In this document: piece by piece, positions 47,549 to 56,045 of the stretch
How positions within the stretch are numbered: the stretch's first letter is position 1
Layout of the letters: every line of letters begins with the position of its first letter
NCBI GenBank assembly: GCA_031835245.1
Contig: JAVKOQ010000156.1
Coordinates: forward strand, 12,501-76,500
Source: Balamuthia mandrillaris
Lineage: Eukaryota; Discosea; Longamoebia; Balamuthiidae
Length of the DNA: 64,000 nt
Direction: 5' to 3'
The notes under the pieces: model-generated
Database searches by the model: none
Told to the model about the DNA's origin: nothing
What the model saw: the letters and a program-made list of their open reading frames with translations, nothing else
Translations under genes and position numbers: made by a program

Positions 47549-48220
47549 ATGGCCATGTACTACTTTCTGCGCGTTTCGCTTTTCCTGGGTATCTTCGGTA
47601 TGGCCTCTCTGGTCCGTTGCGTCCACCAGGCCAAGAATGAGAGCCTGGGTCCTCGCGTCCCCGTTCACGGCAACTGGTGCGGCCCCAGTCATGGTGGCTT
47701 TCAGGATTGCTGCTACGGTGGCCCTTGCCCCAGCTGCGTCGCCCCAGAACTCGGCCAACTGGACTATCGCTTCTCTCAAGAGTGTTTTAACGAGTGTCCT
47801 CCCATCGACTGGGTGGACCTGGCCTGTGCATGGCATGACACCTGCACCTACGTTGCAGGAGAGGTCAACGGGTGCGGGCACTTCCTTGATGCTGAATCGT
47901 GCTACTGCAACTGCGTGCTGGCCGATATTGCTTGCCGTTACATTGCGGACGGGGTGTGCACCTACTTCAGGGACATCGCCAGTTGTTGGTTTTGTGACAA
48001 TGACGCTTACTACCCAATCGGATGCGATGAAATTGGTGGAGATGCGGACTGGCCGGTCTCCTACTTCTGCACGGACGCGGTTTCCACGGTGAAAGCCTTT
48101 CTAAACTATGGGGAGATGGTGTGGCAGGGCACCTCTTGTTGGAGCTACTCTGGCATGTTTGGGCAGGAAGGTAGAGAGTTGAGGGCCACCAGACCTGCAC
48201 TGACCAGCAGCAAGAGCTAG
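47549..48220 (+). CDS. Secreted phospholipase A2
   Basis: A single exon of 223 residues. The signal peptide is 'YYFLRVSLFLGIFGMASLV'. The calcium-loop-like 'GNWCGPSHGG' and the active-site helix 'DWVDLACAWHDTCTY' with the His-Asp pair of the secreted PLA2 superfamily are both present, and there are more than 20 cysteines, expected to form disulphides. The arrangement resembles the PLA2 proteins of plants, fungi and amoebae more than the venom groups. It would hydrolyse the sn-2 acyl bond of phospholipids outside the cell or in phagosomes. The C-terminal 70 residues ('YYPIGCDEIGGDADW' onward) are not part of the known core. Lack of introns is unusual for this window. Confidence 0.82.
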   Translation: MAMYYFLRVSLFLGIFGMASLVRCVHQAKNESLGPRVPVHGNWCGPSHGGFQDCCYGGPCPSCVAPELGQLDYRFSQECFNECPPIDWVDLACAWHDTCTYVAGEVNGCGHFLDAESCYCNCVLADIACRYIADGVCTYFRDIASCWFCDNDAYYPIGCDEIGGDADWPVSYFCTDAVSTVKAFLNYGEMVWQGTSCWSYSGMFGQEGRELRATRPALTSSKS

Positions 48221-48566
48221 AGGAAGACGGAAGACTTTATGGAGGATGTGCCTCTTTATGGAGAACGTGCCCCCTTATGGAGGATGTGCCCCTTAAAGGT
48301 TGAAATTACACATATATTAATAAACAGAAAAGATTGCACAATCAAATTGCAAACCACAATCTCCTTCTTTAACTTTCACACGACTCCTGTTGACTAGAAA
48401 CAAAACAAACGGCCCTTTCTGGAACCGACAACGGCCTTTGAGATGTCCTTGTTGGTACGTCTCCTGCTCGTATTTCTGCATGCCCAGTCGATTCAAACCG
48501 TTGTACCCTCACCCCGTTTCCTCCCACTCCTGCTTGCCCTCAACTCTGGGAAAGAGAGAAGAAGAG

Positions 48567-48725
48567 ACAGAGCCAATATTCGTTGCACATCCACCAAACC
48601 GTTTCGCCTTCACGAACAGCATTGGTGCCAATTTTTCTCCTCGGCCTCTCTCCGCTCTTGTTACCTTCTCTCTTTGCTCTCCTCTTCTGTGTTCTTTCTC
48701 TTTTCTCCGTCTCTCGTCTCCTTTC
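48567..48725. repeat. Dispersed ~160 bp duplication, derived copy
   Basis: Near-identical to part of exon 9 and intron 9 of the DPP8/9 gene, with only a few differences, and placed about 90 bp upstream of the ATG of the F-box/ankyrin gene. No terminal inverted repeats are seen. Confidence 0.92.
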
Positions 48726-48812
48726 CCTTTGTGTTGGACACAAAGATTTGACGACCTGATCTCAAATGTTATATTTTTAAAAAAACAGAACAGGTAGAGC
48801 AAGGAACACCGA

Positions 48813-50417
48813 ATGGAGACAAAGCAAGAGGAAGTAGAACCAGCGGAGGTCTCGCCTCTCTTTCCGACCCAAGGAGATCTGCCGACGGAAATACTGGCCG
48901 TCATCCTGTCCATGTTACCTTGCGGCATGCCCTCCGTGGCTGCCAGAACTTGCAAACGTTGGTTCTCTTGTTTCCCACAAGAAGAAGAAGACAAGCGGCG
49001 TTTCACGGCTTCAACGGCCTGTTCCTCCGTAAACATCTTGAAATGGTCCCTGCAAAACGGCTACATCTTGGACCAACGTTCCTGCGCCAAAGCCGTGCTC
49101 TGGGCAGCCTCTCCATCTTGCAATGGCTCCAATGCACGCAAGACTGCCCTTGGGACCACCAAACCTGCGAACAAGCAGCTCTCCACGGCCATTTGCAAGT
49201 GCTTCAGTGGGCTCTGGAACAGGGCTGTCCCTGGAGTCCTCGTGCCTTCGCCTTGGCGGCCAGGCGGGGCCACATGGAAGTGCTTCGCTGGATACGTGCC
49301 AACCAGGGCGAACATGCCTGTAAGAAGGTGAGCCCAGACATGAACGCAGCGTTGGGAGGGCAATGGGAGGTGCTGAAATGGCTGCACACGGAAGCGGGGT
49401 GTGCTTGGAGTGGAGCTAGCGTCTGCAGTGCCATCGCTGCTACAGGTAACCTCTCTATGGTTCAATGGGTCAGAGCCAGGGGTTGTCCCTGGGATGAGAG
49501 CACTTGCAGTGTTGCAGCAAGGAAAGGACATTTGGAAGTGCTGCAATGGGCGCGAGAACAGGGCTGCCCTTGGCAAGAAAGCACGTGCAACAAGGCTGCA
49601 TTGAACGGACACCTACACGTGCTGCGATGGGCCAGAGCACAAGGCTGTCCTTGGAATAGGTGGACCTGCGCGAGGGCGGCTTGGAACGGGCACTTAGATG
49701 TGTTAAAATGGGCACGAGAGAACGGATGTACTTGGGACGAGACGACCTCGGCGAATGCAGCACACAGTGGTCGTTTGGACGTATTACAGTGGGTAAGGGA
49801 GAACGGATGCCCTTGGGGCCATTCCACTTGTTACGAGGCAGCATCAAACGGCCCTGTGGAGGTGCTGAAATGGGCGTGGGAGCACACGTTGCCCTCATAA
49901 TGCGTGGAATCTACTTCGGGCAGCCCACAGTGGCTGTTTGCCAGTACTGAAATGGGCTTACAACAACGGCTGGCCAGTGAGACAGGATATTCCCATGGCA
50001 GCATTGCTAAGCGGCCGCCTGCAGATAGTGCGGTTTCTCAAGGAGACGCCAACTCTCTGGCCGCACGTGAAGGACAAGCTGTGTGACACTGCCGCCGCGC
50101 GGGGACATCTACACATCCTCCGTTGGGCTCGCGAACAAGATGAAGACATCCCCTGGTCAGCAGCCACTTGTGCCAAAGCAGCCAGAGGCGGGCACTTGGC
50201 TGTGTTGAAATGGGCGCGCCAGCATGGGTGTGAATGGGACCAGCAAACGTGCGTTGAGGCAGCAGCAGCCGGCCATTTGGAAACACTCAAGTGGGCGGTG
50301 GAGAACGGTTGTCCTTGCAACAGGGAGTGCATCAATGCCGCTACACAGAGAGGCCACAGCAAAATTAGAGAGACAATGAACAGTTTTTCTATTGTTTTTA
50401 ACAAAAATAATATGTAA
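48813..50417 (+). pseudogene. F-box/ankyrin-repeat gene with two frameshifts
   Basis: The first frame (from ATG 48813) encodes an F-box ('DLPTEILAVILSMLPCG', 'AARTCKRWF') and the first repeat. Homology jumps by a missing base at about 49098 into a second frame with about ten repeats of the 'GHLEVLQWAREQGCPW' type. It jumps back by one extra base at about 49893 into the first frame for four more repeats, ending at 50417. The two shifts cancel. Intact repeats on both sides imply recent damage, sequencing or assembly error, or less likely a programmed shift. Repeats of 26-27 residues with a Cys-Pro-Trp core match the paralogue at 20.2 kb. If intact it would be a substrate adaptor of an SCF ubiquitin ligase. 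Confidence 0.8.
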
Positions 50418-50475
50418 TTTCTATTGTTCATTGTAATTTATGTAGACAATCGAATTCAAAAAAAAATAAAAATTT

Positions 50476-50547
50476 TGGAGGAGAGGGGTCTCGATCCCCT
50501 GGCCTTCTGCATGCGAAGCAGACGCTCTACCACTGAGCTACACCCCC
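50476..50547 (-). tRNA. tRNA-Ala (anticodon CGC)
   Basis: 72 nt, no intron. The minus strand starts GGGGGTGTAGCTCAG with a normal D-arm. The anticodon stem TCTGC/GCAGA encloses TTCGCAT (anticodon CGC), and the T-arm AGGGG/CCCCT encloses ATCGAGA. The acceptor stem has G3:U70, the alanine identity pair, with one T-T mismatch at 6:67. A T-run follows the 3' end on the minus strand (AAAATTTTTATTTTTTTT), as expected for Pol III termination. Confidence 0.93.
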
Positions 50548-50676
50548 AATCTTGCCATTCGTTGCTCATTTCTGCATTGATTATTATAAAAGAAGCAGGG
50601 GTCTATAGACCTGTACTGTAATGCTGCATCGGGTATTTCACGAGTTGTTGTTTTCTTGTTATTTCTTTATTCACAC

Positions 50677-52290
50677 TTATTCCACGAACAACAGCTTTTG
50701 CACAACTACCTCTCCGGCACCTTTTGCATCTCGGCATTGGAACTGCTCTCCACGCATGATCCTCTGCACTCTTCTCGGTTCCAACGAGCTGACTTGCGAT
50801 TTCTGACTAGCCTCTCTCTTCTCAGTTTCCGCTTCCGCTTTGCCATCGCCTCGTTTCGGTTGTCGTTTTTGCGGTTTGCATTGCCTTTGCAGCTTTTTCT
50901 GTTCTTCTTCCTCGTCCTCCTTTTCATCCTCTCCAGCCACATAGATCAAACGCTGGGGCGGGGATTGACCCTCACCTCCACCCTCTCCCACCATGTTCAT
51001 GAGCCATGCTACCCCGCCCCAAAAGACCCTCCCTGCAAAGACCTTCCAGTCCAGGATCCAACGCACCAGAGCATGGCTGAAGACCCTCATTCCCGTCAAC
51101 AAGACCAACCGTCCTGAGGGCTCCTCCTTCACTTCGCTCAGCATCTTCCACTCCAACAAAGCCAATGCCATCAACATCCAACACATGGTCTTCATCATCG
51201 TCAGCGTTGTTGTGGTGGAGGCAGAAGAGGCAAACAGCAGAAAGGCAGAAGGAGAGGAGAGATGAAGAAGAACCAGCAAAAGGGGAATGGTGCATCGAGT
51301 CAAGCACACCCACCGGGTTAATGATGGAGGGGGAGCGATGGAGGGTGCTTCATCCAGCAGTCGGATAACTCGAAGGCTCATGTCCACCATCCAATCCTCG
51401 TCAAAGCTGGCGTCTTGGAAGGATGATGTGGCGAGATAGAAGGCCAACAAAGCCATGCTTCCTCGATTGCTGTTCAGCTGGAAGGTGAGGTGAATGTGCC
51501 ACACCATCAACACCACCAAGAACCACAACTTGGCTGCATGCTGCCCTGTTTCGTCAAACCGTTCGACGTTGAGTTGAAGGAATAGGAGGAGAACGCGGCA
51601 GAGCACCTCGAGCGCAATGAAGAAGGAGGCTGGGGAGAGGAACGCAGAGGTGGGCAGGAACGGTTGCAAAGAGAGACGAAGAGGCACTGACTTGATGGCT
51701 AACAGGATGGCAAAGAGAATGGAGGCAAAGACCACGTTGTTGTTCTCGTCGGTGCTGTTCACGTTTTCCTTGGTCTCGCCTGGATGAGGAGAAAGCGGAG
51801 GTTGAGAATGAAGGTGGTAATGATGGGCGTAACGGTGAGCTTCAAGAAGCAAAAGAACTTGTTGGAGGTAGGGAAGGTAGGCCACCAACAACACCATCCA
51901 GCCGGCAAAACTGCTCCACATGCTTCTTGAAGAAGACCCAGACGAAGAGCTGCCTATTCCGAATAGTAGAAGCAAAAGGGCCACCCCTCCACTCCACATA
52001 TAACTTGAAGAAGAAGCAGCGGAGGCAGAAGTCATGACTTGCTCTTCCTCGCCAGAAGAAGAAGAAGAAGAAGAAGAAGAAGAAGAAGAAGAGGGGGAAG
52101 GTAAAAGCTTGTGAGCGTGAAGCGAGGCAAAGAGAGCCACCAGAAGAACGGTGAGAAGCAGCTGGACGAGCAAGGCGCGGAGGAGGCGGTTGTGCACGTC
52201 CTCCACTTTCCGTTGGAACCACTTTTGTACAAACTTCTTGCCAATGGCAAACAGCCACCAGGCGATCGCTTCGCCTTCGAGGGCCACCAT
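50677..52290 (-). CDS. Multi-pass membrane protein, unknown family
   Basis: A single exon of 537 residues from ATG 52290. Eight to ten hydrophobic segments are visible ('LLLTVLLVALFASL', 'GWMVLLVAYLPYLQQVLLLL', 'VFASILFAILLAI', 'LWFLVVLMVWHIHLTF', 'FLLFASSA', 'WMLMALALLEW'), with a Ser-rich run of 13 near residue 75 and a charged C-terminal tail of about 90 residues rich in Lys, Glu and Gln. No motif recognised. The protein is preceded by a (CT)n tract at 52301-52357. Confidence 0.6.
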   Translation of the reverse strand: MVALEGEAIAWWLFAIGKKFVQKWFQRKVEDVHNRLLRALLVQLLLTVLLVALFASLHAHKLLPSPSSSSSSSSSSSSSGEEEQVMTSASAASSSSYMWSGGVALLLLLFGIGSSSSGSSSRSMWSSFAGWMVLLVAYLPYLQQVLLLLEAHRYAHHYHLHSQPPLSPHPGETKENVNSTDENNNVVFASILFAILLAIKSVPLRLSLQPFLPTSAFLSPASFFIALEVLCRVLLLFLQLNVERFDETGQHAAKLWFLVVLMVWHIHLTFQLNSNRGSMALLAFYLATSSFQDASFDEDWMVDMSLRVIRLLDEAPSIAPPPSLTRWVCLTRCTIPLLLVLLHLSSPSAFLLFASSASTTTTLTMMKTMCWMLMALALLEWKMLSEVKEEPSGRLVLLTGMRVFSHALVRWILDWKVFAGRVFWGGVAWLMNMVGEGGGEGQSPPQRLIYVAGEDEKEDEEEEQKKLQRQCKPQKRQPKRGDGKAEAETEKREASQKSQVSSLEPRRVQRIMRGEQFQCRDAKGAGEVVVQKLLFVE

Positions 52291-52297
52291 CTTTGCT

Positions 52298-52300
<3 letters not shown>

Positions 52301-52355
<55 letters not shown>

Positions 52356-52357
52356 TT
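52301..52357. repeat. (CT)n microsatellite
   Basis: About 28 CT units immediately upstream of the membrane protein ATG, followed by a (TTTG)n stretch. Confidence 0.95.
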
Positions 52358-52731
52358 TGTTTGTTTGTTCTTTTGCCTCTCTGTCTCTGTATCACCCTTG
52401 GTTAGGTTGCCATCGATTCGACGAACTGTAATGGCCCGAGCAGTTCACGAAAGCGGCTTATACGGAGACGCTCGTTGACGCTCCGTTCGTCATAAAAGGT
52501 GAAGAAAGTTCTCGCATTCTTCTTCATATTTCTTCATTCTTCTCAACTTTGTTCAGTTTTTGGTTATTTATGACTGTTATCTCTTATCTGCACCGTTTTC
52601 GTGTTACTCTTCCTCTCTCCTTTTGTTCCTTAACACTTTCTTTCGACGTTGTATAACAACACTCTAAACAAAAGGGTACACTTAATAGTTGTTTAGTTAA
52701 GAAAGCCACGAGAGAGTGAGAGAGAGCAAAG

Positions 52732-54123
52732 ATGCCGAAAGAACGAAGCAAGCTCGTCACGCTCAAGCAGCCAAACCACTCCTCCACCGATCCGCACCGC
52801 AAAACAAGACCACCGCCACACCCGCACCCCCAACAGGACCCCAACCTGCTGACCAACGCCGAGCTCAAGGAGCTGAAACCGCTGGCCAAGCTGTTGGCCG
52901 GCCTCTCCCCCGGCGCCAAGGAGGGCAGCATTCGCGCCCGCCTGCAAGCCATGGTGGCCGCTGCCACCGAAACCAGCATGACGAACGTGTTCTCGGACGA
53001 GCTCTTCCTTCGAAGCGTGGTTGACAGCGATGCCGATGGAAAGCAAGGAGGAGAAGAGTTCATCGACGCCGACGAGCTCAAGATCTTTGTTCCTGGTGGG
53101 GTTCACTATGACCCTCAAGCTTCCTCTTCCTCTGATTGGTTAAGTTCTCTCTTCTCTTGGCCTTGGTCCTCCTCCTCTTCTTCCTCCTCCAGTTCGCTTC
53201 CTGCTTTCAATGAGGGCGCATTGCCAGCTTTCGAAAGTGTGGCTCCTCGACCTCGTCCTTCCTTCGCTCCTTCCTCTTCCTCCACCTCCACTTCCACCTC
53301 CACCTCCACCTCCACGTCCGCTTCCACCTCTTCTTCTTTTAGCCAGTGGGGAACGGCCATATGGCAAGGCGTCGGCATCGCTGCCATCTACGCTGCCCTG
53401 ATGAGCTTCCTTCGGGTGGTCCTGCGTCGCATGTTCCCTCTGCAACAGGCCTCCCTGGACAAGTGGCTCAACCGCATCGACTACATCGTAGGGGCCATCG
53501 GCCTCGTGGCCCTGCTCACCTCCTTCACCGTGGTGGTTGCCACCGCTGGGTTCTCGGGACTACCGTTGATGATCGTTGTGGCGTTGGCTTCCTTTCTCAC
53601 GGCCTGGGCCGTGGGCTTTCTCTCCGAGCGCTTCTTCCGGTTCGTGATGGAACTCGTGGACAGGCTGCGTCGCTTCACGGCGGACCTGCTGCGTTGGAGC
53701 GGCTGCCCGGAGGGGCTCGTCGAGTTTATATGGCAGAGCTACAAGAGCTCCACGCGGCTGAGGGTGGGCAGGTGCACGAGCTGTGGGAAGAGGCCACGAG
53801 ACACTTTGAACCCTATTTGCGGACACTCCGTTTACTGTCAGGACTGCATTTGGGAGAAAACGCACTGCGACTGCGGAAAGGGGCTGGCCAAAGAGTGTTT
53901 CGTGCTGGTCGATAGGAAGACCGCCGGCGAGGGACCCTACTGCGCCTGTGGGGAGTGCATCCCGATGGCCTTGTGCGGGGCGTGCAGCCAGCGGCCTTGC
54001 TCAGTCTTACAGCGCTTCAAGAATGGACGCATGAGCAAGCGCTGCAATGACAGAGAGTGCAAGGACTCCGCAGCAGTGCAACGCTGGGAGGTTGCCCATC
54101 GAAGGGATTGTTGTTGTGATTGA
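52732..54123 (+). CDS. Membrane protein with Cys-rich RING-like C-terminus
   Basis: A single exon of 463 residues. The N-terminal 130 residues are charged, with 'ELKELKPLAKLLAGLSPGAK' and an acidic 'DSDADGKQGGEEFIDADEL' that looks EF-hand-like but is not canonical. A Ser/Pro/Thr linker follows. Two hydrophobic segments ('IVGAIGLVALLTSFTVVVAT' and 'LMIVVALASFLTAWAVGFL') precede a zinc-binding-like region: 'CTSCGKRPRDTLNPICGHS', 'YCQDCIWEKTHCDCG', then 'CACGECIPMALCGACSQRPC'. The first half fits a RING-type cross-brace (C-x2-C ... C-x-H-x2-Y-C-x2-C), which would make it a membrane-bound E3 ligase candidate. Intronless. A decayed copy follows immediately. Confidence 0.62.
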   Translation: MPKERSKLVTLKQPNHSSTDPHRKTRPPPHPHPQQDPNLLTNAELKELKPLAKLLAGLSPGAKEGSIRARLQAMVAAATETSMTNVFSDELFLRSVVDSDADGKQGGEEFIDADELKIFVPGGVHYDPQASSSSDWLSSLFSWPWSSSSSSSSSSLPAFNEGALPAFESVAPRPRPSFAPSSSSTSTSTSTSTSTSASTSSSFSQWGTAIWQGVGIAAIYAALMSFLRVVLRRMFPLQQASLDKWLNRIDYIVGAIGLVALLTSFTVVVATAGFSGLPLMIVVALASFLTAWAVGFLSERFFRFVMELVDRLRRFTADLLRWSGCPEGLVEFIWQSYKSSTRLRVGRCTSCGKRPRDTLNPICGHSVYCQDCIWEKTHCDCGKGLAKECFVLVDRKTAGEGPYCACGECIPMALCGACSQRPCSVLQRFKNGRMSKRCNDRECKDSAAVQRWEVAHRRDCCCD

Positions 54124-54179
54124 GACGAGTGTTCTTTCTTCTTGGGTGGTGTAAGTAAGTTGTTTAAAACAAAACCTTG

Positions 54180-55405
54180 TTCAACGACTCCAACGTCCTG
54201 GCCAAACAAGCGCTCAAACTACTATCACCTGTGAGAAACGAATCAACCCCACAGAGAAGGCTCATCCTTGTGTCAACGCCATGTTGGCGGCTGCCCTTGC
54301 AAAGCATCTGCCTAACGTCTTCAATGATGAGCAGATAGTCCACACAGTCCCTTTGGAAGAAGAATCAGAGTATCTTAGCGCCGAGGGCCTCACGGTTCAC
54401 ATTCCTGGAGGTGTGGAGTAGGACCCTCTAGCCCCATCCTCTGGATGGCAAAATATTTCTTCGGTTTGATGTCCTCTTCTGGGAGCGCTTCTTCTTCAGC
54501 CCCTCCACCCTCCTCCTCGAGTGTGGCCCCTGCTCGACGTACCTTCTGTCGCGGTGTTCCTGCTTCACCAGCGGCTGCTTCGAGTTCCCCATCGGTTCCT
54601 CCTGCTCAACATCTGTTTGGTAGAGTTTTAGCTTCTGCTCCGCCTGCCAAGACGTCGACGCTTCCTTCCATCCCCGTCTCTACCGCTGACGTGCTCAAAG
54701 TGGCAACGACGGTGTGGAAAGGGATCGAATATTCGGTCATTATAGAAGCAGCGCTAGTATTCCTCAAAGTGGTCCTGCGTCGCATGGTGCCGGGCAACCG
54801 TTGACAAGTGGGTGGATCGCATCGAGGGCTTCGTCGGGAAGTTGAGCATGGCAGTCTTCATTGCATCTTTTGTTCCAGTAGCTAGCGGAGGGGTTATGGC
54901 TGTCGTTTCGCAACTATCATTGATGGCAGTGGTGGCGCTGGCTTCCTTGCTGACCAGCTGGGCCGTCAAAAAGGCCTCGGAGCAATACCTCGGCTTTGTT
55001 ATCGAGCTGGTGGACAAGTTTCGCGAATTCGTCGCCAGGCTGCTGAGGTGCACCAAGTGCCCGGAAGGGCTCATCGAGTGGCTTTGGCAGGGCTACGGGT
55101 GCAACACCAGGTTGAAGGTTGGAAAATGCTGGGGTTGCGAACAGAGGCCACCAAATATGTTGAACCCTGTTTGTGGTCATACGATCTTCTGTCGGGATTG
55201 CATCGAAGCCCAAAGCTACTGCTTCTGTGGAAAACAGCTAGCCAAGGCAACCTATCAAGTGCCAAGCCTCCCAAGACCTTGTCCCTGTGGAGATTGCATC
55301 GCGGTGGCTTTGTGCGGCGCGTGCAACGCTAGGCCTTGTTCGGTGATAAACCTGTACCGCAGCAATAAATTGGGAAATACACCACCAGAGAGACAGTTGC
55401 CCTGA
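54180..55405 (+). pseudogene. Decayed tandem copy of the membrane/RING-like gene
   Basis: Aligns along the length of the preceding gene: 'NVFNDEQIVHTV' and 'LTVHIPGGVE' near the start, 'FLKVVLRRM' in the middle, 'CWGCEQRPPNMLNPVCGHT' and 'CGDCIAVALCGACNARPC' at the end. In-frame stops occur at 54419 (TAG where the parent has TAT) and about 54466, and a frameshift at about 54795. The 3' reading frame (54812-55405) is still open and keeps all cysteines, so a shortened product from an internal start is possible but not likely. Confidence 0.85.
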
Positions 55406-55520
55406 CCCAGTGCAACCAAACGAAGAGGAAGAGAGCAAGTAAGACTTTCTGGGTTCTTGCCCCACGGTCCCACGGTCATCGTCACTGTACAAGACATTCA
55501 ATGCAATTGGACAACATGCG

Positions 55521-55817
55521 AAGCAGCCGAAATATATTGAATATTAGGAACATTATTCCAGAATTATCAAAATTTTTATCATAATATTGGATACATCTCC
55601 TTTTCTCGCGTATTTATAGAAGCAGCCGAAATATATTGAATAATAAAAAAATTAATCCTGAATTATCAAAATTTTTATAAAAATATTGGATACATCTCCT
55701 TTTTTCGCCTATTTATAGAAGCATTCGAAATATTTTGAATATTCAAGAAATTACTCCTGAATGATTACAACTTTTATCAAAATATTGAATTCATCTCCTT
55801 TTTTCCGTCTATTTTTC
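55521..55817. repeat. AT-rich tandem repeat, 3 x 99 bp
   Basis: Three head-to-tail units start at 55521, 55620 and 55719, each beginning AAGCA--CGAAATAT-TTGAAT and containing AATATTG-AT-CATCTCCTTTT. Unit 3 is the most diverged. AT content is far above that of the surroundings. Confidence 0.9.
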
Positions 55818-56045
55818 TAACTTTATCGATGAAAATTCAATCCCGATATTATGAAGATAATAGTGCCACAAGCTCACGAAAACGAAAAATAAATAAACAA
55901 AAAGTTGCAGAAGAGAAGAAAGAAGAGAAGAAGAAGAAACGACACGTTGAGTTTGTTTGTTTGGGAGGGAAGAAGAGGTTCAACATTCGTCCTCTCTCTC
56001 TCTCTCTCTTCTCAAAAAAAAAAAATACATCGTTCGAAGTCAAAT

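Noticed and set aside
52975-53100. EF-hand in the membrane/RING-like protein
   Set aside because: 'DSDADGKQGGEEFIDADEL' has the right flavour, but the loop spacing is off by several residues, so I did not call a calcium site.
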